In this document: one piece after another, positions 48,942-59,319 of the stretch | Layout of the letters: every line of letters begins with the position of its first letter | Position numbering within the stretch: position 1 is the first letter of the stretch | NCBI RefSeq assembly: GCF_019737615.1 | Contig: NZ_JAHKKS010000011.1 | Coordinates: 88,407 to 152,406 of the forward strand | DNA: 64,000 bases | From: Sphingobium xanthum | Lineage (GTDB): Bacteria > Pseudomonadota > Alphaproteobacteria > Sphingomonadales > Sphingomonadaceae | Direction of reading: 5' to 3' | Notes under the pieces: generated by a model | Database searches by the model: none | What the model was told of the DNA's origin: nothing | What the model saw: the letters and a program-made list of their open reading frames with translations, nothing else | Position numbers and translations under genes: made by a program

Positions 48942-49808
48942 TCAGCGCGGGCCGAGCGGATCGAGCGCGGATCGGGCGTGGCGACGCACCGGCGGGGCGG
49001 CGGGCTGCATGGCCTGCAGCGCGGCGATGCGGCGCTCGGTCGCGGGGTGCGTCGAGAACAGCTCCGACACGCTCGTCGGCACGATATAGAGCTGTGCGGC
49101 GGCGGGATTATGCGCAGCGGCCTGGGTCGGCTGACGCTGGGCGGCACCGGCGATTTTCGCGAGGGCCGAGGCGAGTGCGCCGGGATTGCCGCTGATCTCC
49201 GCACCGGCACGGTCCGCGCCGAACTCGCGCGTGCGGCTGATCGCCATCTGTACGATCATCGCGGCGAAGGGCGCCATGACGACGGCGAGAATGGCGACGA
49301 TCGGATTCGGCCGATCCTCGCCATGGCCGAAGAACAGGCCGAAATTGGCGATCATGGAAATGGCGCCGGCGATGGTCGCGACCATGGTCATGACGAGCGT
49401 ATCGCGATTGCGGACATGGCCAAGCTCGTGCGCCATGACGGCGGCGATCTCGTCGCGGCTGAGCATCGCGAGCAGGCCGGTGGTGGCGGCGACGGCGGCA
49501 TTCTGCGGATTGCGGCCGGTGGCAAAGGCGTTCGGGCTGTCATCCTCGACGATGTAGACGCGCGGCATTGGCAGACCGGCGTTGCGGGCGAGGTCGCGCA
49601 CCATAGTGTAGAAATCCGGCGCGCTCTGCGCGTCCACTTCGCGCGCATTGTGCATGCGCAGGACGATCTTGTCGGCATTCCAATAAGTGAACAAGTTCAT
49701 CCCGGCCGCGACTACGAAGGCGAGCATCGCGCCGCGCGGTCCGCCGATCATGAAGCCGAGGGCCATGAACAGCGCCGTCAGCGCCGCCAGCAACATGGCC
49801 GTTTTCAT
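48942..49808 (-). CDS. htpX: Zinc metalloprotease HtpX
   Basis: This 288-residue membrane protease degrades misfolded membrane proteins. It has two N-terminal transmembrane helices ([39 protein letters not shown]), then the Zn site [13 protein letters not shown] (His, Glu, His), a third hydrophobic region near 160-200 and the second metal ligand in [16 protein letters not shown] 49808 was chosen over a longer frame because the N terminus then fits the family. Confidence 0.95.
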   Translation of the reverse strand: MKTAMLLAALTALFMALGFMIGGPRGAMLAFVVAAGMNLFTYWNADKIVLRMHNAREVDAQSAPDFYTMVRDLARNAGLPMPRVYIVEDDSPNAFATGRNPQNAAVAATTGLLAMLSRDEIAAVMAHELGHVRNRDTLVMTMVATIAGAISMIANFGLFFGHGEDRPNPIVAILAVVMAPFAAMIVQMAISRTREFGADRAGAEISGNPGALASALAKIAGAAQRQPTQAAAHNPAAAQLYIVPTSVSELFSTHPATERRIAALQAMQPAAPPVRRHARSALDPLGPR

Positions 49809-49961
49809 CCCGTTCAACTCACTCAACTCCTTGAGAAACGCACAGGAGCGAAATGTAGGGAGGGCGGGATGGGGCGCAAGGGGCACGGAAGCCCTTCAGG
49901 GGACGGGTTGGAGCGAAGGACGCGACGTTGTGATGATCGCTTCGCGACACCCACCCCCTTC

Positions 49962-49983
49962 CCCCTCCCTTGAAAGGGAGGGG
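49962..49983. repeat. Short CT-rich palindrome
   Basis: CCCCTCCCTT-GA-AAGGGAGGGG is a perfect 10-base-pair inverted repeat between the SDR gene end and htpX start. The sequence is of the same CCTCCCC class as the larger elements at 14.8 and 55.0 kb and may be a related solo palindrome. On the minus strand it could also serve as a stem-loop after the SDR gene. Confidence 0.6.
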
Positions 49984-49993
49984 CGCAAGGGCC

Positions 49994-50746
49994 TCACCCG
50001 TGTTGCAGATCGTTGTCGATCGGCAGCGCCGCGCCGGAGATGTTGCGGCCCGCCGGGGTAGTGAGAAACAGAGCAAGGTCGGCGATATGCTCGGGCGGTA
50101 CGATCTTCTTGAGCGATTGCGTCGAGAGGCCGATCTGGACTTCCTCCTCGAGCGTCCGGCCGCTGATCGCTGCGCGGCCCGCGATCACCCGGTCGAAGCG
50201 CTCGCCGCCGACTGCGCCGGGGAGGATCGCATTGGCCGTCACATCGCAGGCGCCAAGCTCCATGGCGAGGGTCTTCGTGAAACCGATCAGGCCCCATTTG
50301 GTCGTCGAGTAGGCGATGCGGTTGGGATAGCCATAGCGCCCCGCGGCCGAGGACATGTTGATGATCGTGCCGGCGCTTTGCTTCAGGAGCAGGATGGCGC
50401 GGCGGGTGACTTCGAACGTGCCGGTCAGGTTGATGTCGAGCACGCGCCGCCATTCTTCGCCGGGAAGCTCTTCCGCCGGAAGCGTCGGGCCGCCGATGCC
50501 GACATTGTTGACGAGGCAATCGAGACCGCCAAGCGCGCGGTCCAGCACGGTGAAGAGCGTGTCGATCTCGTCAGGCTTCGAGCAGTCGCAGCGCACGCCC
50601 AGCAGGCCTGGAACGCTCGCCAGCGCCTTGTCGAGCGCGGCCTGGTCGATGTCGCAGGTAAGTACCTGCCAGCCCTCCTCGACGAACTTTCTGGCGATCG
50701 CCAGGCCGATGCCGCCAGCGCCGCCCGTTACCAGTGCTTTCTTCAT
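49994..50746 (-). CDS. SDR family oxidoreductase
   Basis: This 250-residue classical short-chain dehydrogenase has the cofactor motif TGGAGGIGLAIA, DCLVNNVGIGG with the NNVG (NNAG) motif, MSSAAGRYGYPNRIAYSTTKWG with Ser and YxxxK, and LPGAVGGERFDRV after it. The CDIDQ after the second strand suggests NAD(H) use. It is single-gene, divergent from the CHASE3 hybrid kinase. Substrate is unknown. Confidence 0.93.
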   Translation of the reverse strand: MKKALVTGGAGGIGLAIARKFVEEGWQVLTCDIDQAALDKALASVPGLLGVRCDCSKPDEIDTLFTVLDRALGGLDCLVNNVGIGGPTLPAEELPGEEWRRVLDINLTGTFEVTRRAILLLKQSAGTIINMSSAAGRYGYPNRIAYSTTKWGLIGFTKTLAMELGACDVTANAILPGAVGGERFDRVIAGRAAISGRTLEEEVQIGLSTQSLKKIVPPEHIADLALFLTTPAGRNISGAALPIDNDLQHG

Positions 50747-50968
50747 GCTGTCCCCCGCTCCGATCGTCGATGCGCCCGACCCTTAGCATTGTCCCGAAAG
50801 CTGGGAACCGCTTTTCGTTTCGGGTGTTTCGCTCCCCAAGGGGGAGCGGTTGCACATAGATTTTCGGTTTGTCGACAGTTGCTTGCCACGGGCGTGCCGG
50901 ATCGGGCACGATCTGTTTGCCGCTGGCGGCCTGGGCCTTTTCTGCGCCGGGCCAACGGAAGGAGCGGC

Positions 50969-52810
50969 ATGAAGAAGGGTAGGCAATCGCGCAGACCGGT
51001 TGTTCTGCTGGCTCTGGGCTTCGCCCTGCTAACGGCCAGCGTCCTGCTCGCCTTCGTCAGCATGGTCTCGCAGGAACAGGCGACGCGCAGCGTGCGGCAC
51101 ACGCTGGAGGTAGAGGTCCACATCTTCAATGTCGGGCGGCTTGTGACGCAGGCCGAGACGGGGCAGCGCGGCTATCTTATCACCGGCGATGAGAACTATC
51201 TTGCGCCCTATCGGCGCGCGGTGGTGCAACTGCCCGGCGTCCTGTCCGATCTCACCGCGGCGACCGCCGACAATCCGGTACAGGCCAAGATGCTGCGCCA
51301 ACTCGAGGGATTGGCGAAGCTGCGGCTGTCGCTCCTGGAGCAGGCCATCCAGCTCATGATGGAGGGCAACGGCGAGGCAGCGATCAACGCGGTCCGATCG
51401 GGGCGGGGTGCCCGCGTGCAGAGCGAGTTGAGCCTCACCATCGGCAGAATGGTGCAGGAGGAAGAGCGCTTGCTCGCCTATCGCACGCAGCTTGCCGAGC
51501 GACGCGCGGTGCTGGTCCGCGCGATCCTCGCGCTCAGCGTTATCGGCGCGGTGCTACTGGCGGTGATCGCCGTTCGCGGTGCAAAGCGGCGCATCGACAC
51601 GCTGGAGGCCGCGCTCGACGATCTCAATGTCGAGAGCGAGGCGCGCGATGCGGCGCAGGGACAGGTGCGCCAGCTCCAGAAGATGGAAGCGGTCGGTCAG
51701 CTCACCGGCGGGATCGCGCATGATTTCAACAATATGCTGGCGATCATCGTCGGCAGCCTCGATATCGCGCGGCGGCGGCTGATGAGCGGTGACAGGGAAG
51801 CCGTCGAGCGGAGCATCGATCATGCGCTGGAAGGCGCCGATCGTGCGGCCGCGCTCACATCGCAATTGCTGGCCTTCGCGCGGCGCCAGCCGCTCGAGCC
51901 ACGCGCGATCGAGCCGAACAAGATGGTCAGCAGCATGTCCGAGCTGCTGCGTCGCACGCTGGGCGAGTCGATCCAGATCGAGACGGTGCTGGCGGGCGGG
52001 CTGTGGCGCGTCCATGCCGATCCGGACCAGCTCGAAAGCGCTTTGCTCAATCTCGCCGTCAACGGCCGCGACGCGATGCCGAATGGCGGCCGGCTCACGA
52101 TCGAGACGGCAAATTGCGAGCTCGATGAGCGTTACGCTGCCGAACATGACGAAGTGACGCCGGGCCAATATGTCATGATTTCCGTGACCGATACAGGCAC
52201 GGGCATGACGCCCGAGGTCGTCGCGCAGGCATTCGAGCCCTTCTTCACGACCAAAGACGTCGGGCGCGGCACCGGGCTGGGGCTCAGCCAGGTTTTCGGC
52301 TTCGTGAAGCAGTCGGCGGGCCATGTGAAAATCTATTCCGAGCCCGGCGAGGGGACGACAGTCAAACTCTATCTCCCGCGCCATGCCGGAGAAGCCGCGC
52401 CCGTGCGGCGAGGCCGCCAGGATGATATGCCGCTCGGTCGCGCCGACGAACTCGTGCTGGTGGTGGAGGACGAGCCGCGCGTGCGTCGCATGTCGGTCGA
52501 TGCGTTGATCGAGCTCGGCTACGGCGTGATCGAGGCGACGGACGGCAATGAGGCGCTGGCGCTGCTGGCCGACAATCCCGATATCGCGCTGCTCTTCACC
52601 GACATCATGATGCCCGGCATGTCGGGCCGTGCGCTGGCCGATCGCGCGCTTGCCCAGCAGCCCGACCTCAAGGTGCTGTACACGACCGGCTATACGCGCA
52701 ACGCGATCGTCCACAATGGCGTGGTCGATTATGGCGTGGCCTTCATCCAGAAGCCGTTCACCATCCCTGCGCTGGCGCGGAAGCTGCGCGAAGTGCTTGG
52801 CGAGGATTGA
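50969..52810 (+). CDS. CHASE3 hybrid sensor histidine kinase
   Basis: This 613-residue membrane kinase has TM1 (PVVLLALGFALLTASVLLAF), a CHASE3 periplasmic domain (about 35-190; ETGQRGYLITGDENYLAPY is the signature) and TM2 (AILALSVIGAVLLAVIAV). A HisKA domain follows with His in GGIAHDFNNMLAIIVG, then HATPase (AVNGRDAMPNGGRL, TDTGTGMTPE, GTGLGLSQVFG). The C-terminal receiver has phospho-Asp in LLFTDIMMPGMSG. ATG 50969 follows AAGGAGCGG. Signal unknown; no partner regulator is adjacent. Confidence 0.93.
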   Translation: MKKGRQSRRPVVLLALGFALLTASVLLAFVSMVSQEQATRSVRHTLEVEVHIFNVGRLVTQAETGQRGYLITGDENYLAPYRRAVVQLPGVLSDLTAATADNPVQAKMLRQLEGLAKLRLSLLEQAIQLMMEGNGEAAINAVRSGRGARVQSELSLTIGRMVQEEERLLAYRTQLAERRAVLVRAILALSVIGAVLLAVIAVRGAKRRIDTLEAALDDLNVESEARDAAQGQVRQLQKMEAVGQLTGGIAHDFNNMLAIIVGSLDIARRRLMSGDREAVERSIDHALEGADRAAALTSQLLAFARRQPLEPRAIEPNKMVSSMSELLRRTLGESIQIETVLAGGLWRVHADPDQLESALLNLAVNGRDAMPNGGRLTIETANCELDERYAAEHDEVTPGQYVMISVTDTGTGMTPEVVAQAFEPFFTTKDVGRGTGLGLSQVFGFVKQSAGHVKIYSEPGEGTTVKLYLPRHAGEAAPVRRGRQDDMPLGRADELVLVVEDEPRVRRMSVDALIELGYGVIEATDGNEALALLADNPDIALLFTDIMMPGMSGRALADRALAQQPDLKVLYTTGYTRNAIVHNGVVDYGVAFIQKPFTIPALARKLREVLGED

Positions 52811-52819
52811 TCGGCCCGG

Positions 52820-54298
52820 TCAGCTGGCGAGGGGCGGCGCGTTGACCTTGATGCGTATCTCGCGCCAGTTGCTGAAGCGATAATAGAGCCAGCCGAGGAT
52901 CAGCGCCACCAGCGTGCTGATCGTGAAGCTCCACCACAGGCCATCCACGCCGATGACCGGATAGCTCAGATAATAGAAGCCGATCCGCACGAAGAAGAGC
53001 GAGACGGTGAGGATGACCAGCGGCGCCAGAACGACGCCGTTCGCGCGCATCGTGCCGAACATGACCATGACCGCGGCGAAAATCAGATAGCTCCAGTTGA
53101 CGATGTTCATCATATGCGCGCCGATCTCGATCGCATGGCCGCCCCCTTCGAGGAACAGCGCCAGGATCGGCCGCTCGAACAAGGTGATGAGGGCGATCAG
53201 CACGGCGGAGATCAGCAAGCTGAAACCGACGGCGACAAGCGTCGTCTGCTCGACCCGGTCCCACTTGCCGGCGCCGATATTCTGCGCGGCCATCGACGAC
53301 ACCGCGCCGCCAATGGCCATGGCGGGCATCTGGAGATAGTTCCAGATCTGCTGGGCCGCCGCGAAGGCCGCAGCCGTCGTCGTACCTTCGCGATTGACGA
53401 AGCCGACGATGACGAGCGTCGAGAGCGACATGATGACCATCTGGATGCCCATCGGCACGCCGCGCGCGGCGACGACCTTCAACAGTGCCGGATCGGGCCG
53501 CAGATAGCGCCATTCCGCGCCGCGCAGGCGCAGCGGCAGATCGCGCCAGTAGATATAGGCGATCATCGCGGCGACGCTCAGATAATTGGAGATGGCATGC
53601 GCGAAGGCCGAGCCCGCAATGCCCATGGCGGGGGCGGGGCCGATGCCGATGATGAAGACCGGATTGAGCGAAACGTCGAGCAGCATCGACAGGAAGATGA
53701 AGTAGAGCGGCGTCATCGCATCGCCGCCGCCGCGCAGGCCCGACATGAGCATGATGAACATCATGCCCGCCGGCAGGCCGAGGAAGGTATAGTGCAGATA
53801 GGCCTTGGCGAGCCGGAAGACCTCGGGCGGTGTCGAGAGCGTCGCGAGGATATGCTCAGACCACAGGAAGCCGGCGAGCGCGATGACGAAGGTCAGCCCG
53901 AGGCAGAAGCCGACTGCCGTGCCAAAGGCGTAGCGCGCGCTCTCTATGTCACCGCGACCGAAGGCCTGGCCGACCACGACATTGGCCGCCATGCCGAAGC
54001 CGAAGATGACCGAGAACATCAGGAACATGATGATGTTCGCGTTCGCGGTCGCGGCCAGCGCCGCATCGCCCAGAAAATGCGCGACCCAGATCGAATTGAT
54101 CGAGCCGTTCATCGACATGAGGATGTTCGCCGCGAGCGTGGGCAGGGCGAAGACGACCAGCGTATTGAAAATCGGGCCGGTCGTCAGGTCGCGCGCGCCG
54201 CGAATGTGGCGCGGGCCGGGGCTAAAGCCCGTCTCCCCGGCCTCCTCCTCGCGCCTTGGCGAGTCGCCATCGCGGGCAGGGGACAGATTTTCGCTCAT
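52820..54298 (-). CDS. MATE family efflux transporter
   Basis: This 492-residue multidrug and toxic compound exporter has twelve hydrophobic segments and the pseudo-twofold MATE pattern. The two halves start TGPIFNTLVVFALPTLAANILMSMNGSINSIWVAHFLG and ALLKVVAARGVPMGIQMVIMSLSTLVIVGFVNREG. It exports cationic or hydrophobic compounds by Na+ or H+ antiport. It converges with the hybrid kinase and ends 17 bases before valS starts its 3' end on the same strand. Confidence 0.94.
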   Translation of the reverse strand: MSENLSPARDGDSPRREEEAGETGFSPGPRHIRGARDLTTGPIFNTLVVFALPTLAANILMSMNGSINSIWVAHFLGDAALAATANANIIMFLMFSVIFGFGMAANVVVGQAFGRGDIESARYAFGTAVGFCLGLTFVIALAGFLWSEHILATLSTPPEVFRLAKAYLHYTFLGLPAGMMFIMLMSGLRGGGDAMTPLYFIFLSMLLDVSLNPVFIIGIGPAPAMGIAGSAFAHAISNYLSVAAMIAYIYWRDLPLRLRGAEWRYLRPDPALLKVVAARGVPMGIQMVIMSLSTLVIVGFVNREGTTTAAAFAAAQQIWNYLQMPAMAIGGAVSSMAAQNIGAGKWDRVEQTTLVAVGFSLLISAVLIALITLFERPILALFLEGGGHAIEIGAHMMNIVNWSYLIFAAVMVMFGTMRANGVVLAPLVILTVSLFFVRIGFYYLSYPVIGVDGLWWSFTISTLVALILGWLYYRFSNWREIRIKVNAPPLAS

Positions 54299-54315
54299 CG
54301 GCCTCGTTCAAAACT

Positions 54316-57135
54316 CTATCCAAGCCGTGTCAGCGCAGCCTCCAGACGCTCCGCTTCGGCGACTTTTTCGGCATGGTCGGCACGGGCCTTATCGACCGCC
54401 TCGGGCTTCGCCTTCTCGACAAAAGCCGGATTGGCGAGGCGTCCTTCGAGCGACTGGGCTTCCTTCTGCGCGGCATGAAGTGACTTTGTCAACCTCGCGC
54501 GCTCGGCCTCGATGTCGATGACACCTTCGAGGGGGAGGACATAGGTCGCCTCGTCCACCACGATCTGCGCGGCGCCGCCACTTGCCGTACCATCGAAGGT
54601 CCAGCTTTCGATGCGGGCGAGGCGGCCGAGCTGCTGGCCGAGCCGGTCGATGCGCGCGCGCGTCTCAGGGCCGGCATCATTGGCAATGGCATTGAGCTTC
54701 GCGCCCGGCGGCACGCCGAGCTCGGCGCGCGCGGCCCGTACTTCGCTCACCAGCCGGATCAGCCAGTCGATCTCGGCGCTTGCCTGCGCATCGGTCTGCG
54801 CGGCGGGCTCGGGCCATTTGGCAACGATCAGGTCATAAGCGCGCTCGCCCTGCGCATGCCACAGCTCCTCGGTGATGAAGGGCATGAACGGGTGCAGCAT
54901 GACGAGGATCTGGTCGATCACCCAGCCGGCGACGGCGCGGGTTTCGGCCGCGCCCAGATCCTCCCCGGTACGGGGAGGGGGACCATCCGCAGGATGGTGG
55001 AGGGGGCCCCCTCCGTCAGCCGCCGCTGGCGCGTCGCCTGCCACCTCCCCGTCCCGGGGAGGATTGAGGACCGGCTTGATCAGCTCCAGATACCAGTCGC
55101 AGAACTGATCCCAGACGAAGTGGTAGATCGCGTTCGCGGCCGCGTCGAAGCGCAGCTCGGCCATTGCCTTGTCCAGCTCGGCGAGGGTCGCGGCGACTTC
55201 GCCGATGATCCACTTGTTAACTGCGAGCGCGGCGGCGGGCGCTGCAACCGAATGGCTCGCGCCGATGCCGTTGGACTGGGCGAAGCGGACCGCGTTCCAG
55301 AGCTTGGTCGCGAAGTTGCGATAACCCTCGACGCGCTTCTCATCCATCTTCACGTCGCGGCCCTGGCTCTCCATGGCGGACATGAAGAAGCGCAGTGCAT
55401 CCGCGCCGAACTGGTCGATGAGGCCGAGCGGATCGACCACATTGCCCTTGGACTTGGACATTTTCTGCCCGTCTGCGGCGCGCACGAGGCCGTGCAGATA
55501 GAGCCGCTTCCAGGGAACGTCCTTCATGAAGTGGATGCCCTGCATCGCCATGCGCGCATCCCAGAAGAACAGGATGTCGAAGCCGGAGACGAGCAGATCG
55601 TTGGGATAGTGCTTCGCCAGCAGCGGCGCGGTTGCTTCATCCTCGGGCCAGCCGAGCGTGGCGAAGGGCCAGAGCGCGGAGGAGAACCATGTGTCGAGGA
55701 CGTCTTCGTCACGTGTCAGCTTCCGGTTGCCGGCCTTGGCCTGAGCTTCTTCCTCGGCCTCCGCGACGAAGATATTGCCGTCCTCGTCGAACCACGCGGG
55801 AATGCGATGCCCCCACCAGAGCTGGCGCGAGACGCACCATGGCTGGATATTCTCCATCCAGTTGAACCAGGTCTTTTCCCAGGTCTTGGGCACGATCTCG
55901 ATCGCGCCCGAGCGCACCGCCTCGATCGCGGGCTGGGCGAGGGTCGCCGCATCGACATACCATTGATCGGTCAGCCAGGGTTCGATGACCACGCCGCCGC
56001 GATCGCCATAAGGCGTCTGGATCGTGCGCGGTTCGGCGTCGTGCTCGGTTTCGTTGCCTTCCTTGTCCTTCGTGACATGCGGCACGAGGAAGCCCTGCGC
56101 CTTCATCTCGTCCACGATCCACTGGCGCACGACGAAGCGGTCCTGGCCGAGATATTTGTCGGGGATCAGACCATCCGCCGTCTGCACGACCAGCGCCTCG
56201 GCATCGAACATGTTGAGCATGTCGGCCGGCTTGATGCCGGCGCGCTTGCCCACCTCGAAGTCGTTGAAATCATGGCCGGGCGTGATCTTCACCGCGCCCG
56301 AGCCGAGCGCCGGATCGGCATGCTCATCTGCGACGATCTTGAAGCGGCGGCCGGTGATCGGCTGGAGGATGTCCTTACCGATGACCGACTTGTAGCGCTC
56401 GTCCTCCGCGTTCACCGCCACGGCCATGTCGGCCAGCATCGTTTCCGGGCGGGTCGTGGCGACGACGATATGGTCACGGCCATCGTCCAAGGTCACGCCG
56501 TCGGCGAGCGGATAGCGGAAGTGCCAGAAGCTGCCCTTGATCTCGCGCGTCTCGACTTCGAGGTCCGAGATGGCGGTCTTGAGCTTGGGATCCCAGTTCA
56601 CCAGCCGCTTGTCGCGATAGATGAGGCCCTCATTATAGAGATCGACGAACACCTTCACGACCGCGCGGGTGAAATGCGGGTCCATGGTGAACTGCTCGCG
56701 GCTCCAGTCCATCGAGCAGCCGAGACGGCGCAGCTGGCCCGTGATCGTGCCGCCGCTCTCGGCCTTCCACTCCCAGACTTTCTCGACGAACTGCTCGCGC
56801 GTGTAGTTGGTGCGCTTGTCCTGCCGGTCCTCCATCTGCCGCTCGACGACCATCTGCGTCGCGATGCCCGCATGATCGGTGCCGACCACCCAGAGCGCAT
56901 CCTTGCCGCGCAGCCGCTCGTAGCGGATCACGATATCCTGCAGCGTGTTGTCGAGCGCATGGCCGATGTGCAGCGAGCCCGTCACGTTCGGCGGCGGATT
57001 GACGATGGTGAACGGCTGCGCGTCGGGGCGCGACGGGCGGAACTGTCCGCTCGTTTCCCAATGCTGGTACCATTTGGCCTCGATGGTGGCCGGATCGAAT
57101 GTCTTGGCAAGCTCGGTCATGGGCGTGTCTGTCAT
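54316..57135 (-). CDS. valS: Valine-tRNA ligase with in-frame repeat insertion
   Basis: ValS (939 residues) has the class I signatures [15 protein letters not shown] (HIGH near residue 60) and [12 protein letters not shown] (KMSKS near residue 562), the editing CP1 domain and a C-terminal coiled coil ([21 protein letters not shown]). At about residues 691-726 the anticodon-binding domain is interrupted by a Pro/Gly/Ala-rich stretch ([20 protein letters not shown]) that is coded by a palindromic repeat at 54959-55064. The frame is kept. The start is ATG 57135, or ATG 57120. Confidence 0.95.
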   Translation of the reverse strand: MTDTPMTELAKTFDPATIEAKWYQHWETSGQFRPSRPDAQPFTIVNPPPNVTGSLHIGHALDNTLQDIVIRYERLRGKDALWVVGTDHAGIATQMVVERQMEDRQDKRTNYTREQFVEKVWEWKAESGGTITGQLRRLGCSMDWSREQFTMDPHFTRAVVKVFVDLYNEGLIYRDKRLVNWDPKLKTAISDLEVETREIKGSFWHFRYPLADGVTLDDGRDHIVVATTRPETMLADMAVAVNAEDERYKSVIGKDILQPITGRRFKIVADEHADPALGSGAVKITPGHDFNDFEVGKRAGIKPADMLNMFDAEALVVQTADGLIPDKYLGQDRFVVRQWIVDEMKAQGFLVPHVTKDKEGNETEHDAEPRTIQTPYGDRGGVVIEPWLTDQWYVDAATLAQPAIEAVRSGAIEIVPKTWEKTWFNWMENIQPWCVSRQLWWGHRIPAWFDEDGNIFVAEAEEEAQAKAGNRKLTRDEDVLDTWFSSALWPFATLGWPEDEATAPLLAKHYPNDLLVSGFDILFFWDARMAMQGIHFMKDVPWKRLYLHGLVRAADGQKMSKSKGNVVDPLGLIDQFGADALRFFMSAMESQGRDVKMDEKRVEGYRNFATKLWNAVRFAQSNGIGASHSVAAPAAALAVNKWIIGEVAATLAELDKAMAELRFDAAANAIYHFVWDQFCDWYLELIKPVLNPPRDGEVAGDAPAAADGGGPLHHPADGPPPRTGEDLGAAETRAVAGWVIDQILVMLHPFMPFITEELWHAQGERAYDLIVAKWPEPAAQTDAQASAEIDWLIRLVSEVRAARAELGVPPGAKLNAIANDAGPETRARIDRLGQQLGRLARIESWTFDGTASGGAAQIVVDEATYVLPLEGVIDIEAERARLTKSLHAAQKEAQSLEGRLANPAFVEKAKPEAVDKARADHAEKVAEAERLEAALTRLG
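54959..55064. repeat. Palindromic repeat inserted inside valS
   Basis: TCCTCCCC-loop-GGGGAGGGGGACCATCC and GGATGGTGGAGGGG are followed by an inverted related copy that ends GGGGAGGA. The element has the same plan as the intergenic one at 14791-14916. In valS it adds about 35 residues without breaking the reading frame, between ELIKPVL and ETRAVAGW. It resembles the coding palindromes known from Rickettsia (RPE) in effect, although the sequence differs. Confidence 0.85.
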
Positions 57136-57295
57136 GGGGTGGCCCTTAGTGATTCTCGATGAGGCGCGCCAGCCAAAGCACCGGCGCGGTCTTGCGGAAT
57201 ATGTGTCGAATTGGCGAAGCCGCCGCGCGGGTCACGCGCAGGGCGATGAGGAGCTCAATGCTGCCGGACTGCGTGCTCGGGCGGCAGCCCGGCCG

Positions 57296-57835
57296 TCATA
57301 CTCGTCCGGTGATCCGGTCGATCTCGCGCTTGACCATGCCCTCGACCAGCTCGGGCAGATTGGCGTCCAGCCAATCCTTGAGCATGGGGCGCAGCATTTC
57401 GCGCACCAGACCCTCCAGCGTGTTGGACTGGCCGTCCTCGGGGCGGACCAGCAGCCTGGAGAGATTGACCAGGGAGTCGCGGGCCGCCTGGGCGCTCGCG
57501 TCGGAAATTACCGTGGCCGGCGTATCGGCTGCGGGTGCTGCGGCGGCCTTGGCGCGCGGTGCGGACTTGGCGGGCTTGCTCTCGGGCTTGGCGGCTGGCG
57601 CGGTCATGACCGGCTCCTCTTGCGCGGGCGCGGCGTCGCTATCGCCGGGCAGGGCATCGGTGAGCTCCAGAACCTGATCGTGCGACGCTGCGTCATCCGC
57701 GTCTTCGATCGCGACGGCCTGAGCGGCGCGGCGGGGCGCACGGGGAGCCTGGCTGACCGTGTCTTCCTCGGCGATGATCCGTTTGATGGATGAGAGAATC
57801 TCTTCCATCGACGGCTCGTTCGGCATGGCCCCCAT
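57296..57835 (-). CDS. popZ: PopZ-like polar organising protein (DUF2497)
   Basis: This 179-residue protein has the PopZ plan: a short N-terminal helix (EPSMEEILSSIKRIIAEE), a long acidic Pro/Ala-rich linker (about 35-115) and a C-terminal helical DUF2497 region (LEGLVREMLRPMLKDWLDANLPELVEGMVKREIDRITGRV). PopZ forms a condensate at the cell pole that anchors ParB-parS. The place between tolC and valS is conserved in alphaproteobacteria. ATG 57835 and 57826 are both possible starts. Confidence 0.9.
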   Translation of the reverse strand: MGAMPNEPSMEEILSSIKRIIAEEDTVSQAPRAPRRAAQAVAIEDADDAASHDQVLELTDALPGDSDAAPAQEEPVMTAPAAKPESKPAKSAPRAKAAAAPAADTPATVISDASAQAARDSLVNLSRLLVRPEDGQSNTLEGLVREMLRPMLKDWLDANLPELVEGMVKREIDRITGRV

Positions 57836-57850
57836 AGCGATTCCCGGCGA

Positions 57851-59299
57851 TCAGTTGGTTTCTGAAGCCTTTACTGTGGCCGTTTGAGCAGTCGAGTCAA
57901 CCGTGCGCGACGAAATCGGCTTGGGCGCCGCGTCGTCGTCCCAGTCGAACCACTTGCCCTTCACGCGGTCGTAGTTGGAGCGGGGATCGTAGATGTCGCT
58001 CGCCGGGATACCGAAATCGGTCGGCGAGATGCGGCCCATGGCAGCCAGTAGCGAGAAGGCCGCGACATAGGCATTGCGCTCGGCGGTGACGAGCTGGACG
58101 CGCGCGATGAAGCTTTCCTGCTCGGCATTGAGGATGTCGAGAATGGTGCGCGTGCCGACGCTGTTCTCGGCGCGAACGCCTTGCAGGGACAGGCCGCTCG
58201 CATCCACGGCGGTGCGGCTCGAGGCGATCACCTCATTGCTCGCCTGCCAGCTCGAATAGAGCGAGCGAGTCTGGGCAATGAGATCGCGCTCAACGGCAGT
58301 CTCGCGCTCCATGGCCTGCTGCTCGAAAGCTTGGCTCTGACGCACCTGCGCGCCCGGGCGGCCGCCCTGATACAGCGGCATGGTGAGGCGTGCGCCGACC
58401 ACGACCGATGCCGCATCGGCGGCATTGGTCGCACCAGCCCGCGAGGCGAAATCGGTGTCGTGCTGGCCGGTCGCGAAGGCGGAGAGCGTCGGCAGGCGCT
58501 GGCCCCTGGCGACGCGCACGTCATAGAGGCTCGCTTCGCGCACCTTGCGAGCGGCGGCGAGATCGGGATTGTTGGCCAGCGCGACATCGACGGCATCGTC
58601 CGCATTGGCGGGGAGGCCGGGCAGCGCGGGTGGCGGCTGGAGATCGACCGGCTCATGGCCGATAAGCTGGATGTAGCGCTCGCGCGCCTCGATCAGCGAG
58701 GCTTCGGCCGTCTTGAGATCGCCGCGCGAGATGGCGAGGCGCGATTCGGACTGGGCGACGTCCGTGCGGGTAAGGTCGCCGACCTGGAAGCGATTGTTGG
58801 TGGCGCGCAGATTGACTTCGAGCACCTGCACGTTGTTGCGGCTCAGCGACACGAGGGATTCGCCGCGGATCACGTCCATATAGGCGGCGACCACCTGGCT
58901 GAAGATAGTGAGTTCCGTGCCGCGCAGATCGAACTGCCCCGCCTCGATGCGGTTCCTGGCACCGGTAACGCCATTGCGCACGCGCCCGCCGGAATAGACC
59001 GGCACGCTGACCGACAGGCTGCTCGACAGCGAGCGGTTCGGCGCCAGCGGGTTGAGCGGGCGGTCATGCGCGAACTCGGTGAAGGTCGAGCCCAGGCTGA
59101 CGTCCGGCAGGCCATTGGCCTTCTGGATATTGTAGGTCTCGTCGGTCGCCCGCTGGCCGGCGCGCGCGGCGCTCAAGGTCGGATTGTCGCGATAGGCCGC
59201 AGCCAGCGCCTCCTGCAGCGTTTCGGCCTGGACGGGCAGGGCGACGCCGCCAAGCAGGGCGGCGAGGATCGCGAGGCGCGGCGTGGAGCGAAGGGGCAT
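57851..59299 (-). CDS. tolC: TolC family outer-membrane protein
   Basis: This 482-residue outer-membrane channel has a signal peptide (MPLRSTPRLAILAALLGGVALPVQA) followed by ETLQEALAAAYRDNPTL, the usual TolC start. It has paired helical tunnel repeats (LSRNNVQVLEVNLRATNNRFQVGDLTRTDVAQSESRLA and LQGVRAENSVGTRTILDILNAEQE). It serves type I secretion and multidrug pumps. ATG 59299 was chosen because the upstream frame extends into the neighbouring gene without coding character. Confidence 0.94.
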   Translation of the reverse strand: MPLRSTPRLAILAALLGGVALPVQAETLQEALAAAYRDNPTLSAARAGQRATDETYNIQKANGLPDVSLGSTFTEFAHDRPLNPLAPNRSLSSSLSVSVPVYSGGRVRNGVTGARNRIEAGQFDLRGTELTIFSQVVAAYMDVIRGESLVSLSRNNVQVLEVNLRATNNRFQVGDLTRTDVAQSESRLAISRGDLKTAEASLIEARERYIQLIGHEPVDLQPPPALPGLPANADDAVDVALANNPDLAAARKVREASLYDVRVARGQRLPTLSAFATGQHDTDFASRAGATNAADAASVVVGARLTMPLYQGGRPGAQVRQSQAFEQQAMERETAVERDLIAQTRSLYSSWQASNEVIASSRTAVDASGLSLQGVRAENSVGTRTILDILNAEQESFIARVQLVTAERNAYVAAFSLLAAMGRISPTDFGIPASDIYDPRSNYDRVKGKWFDWDDDAAPKPISSRTVDSTAQTATVKASETN

Positions 59300-59319
59300 G
59301 GGCAGGAGACGCTTCCGGG

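Noticed and set aside
54856..57162. Long plus-strand open frame (768 codons) opposite valS
   Set aside because: Shadow of the valS coding frame, without recognisable motifs.
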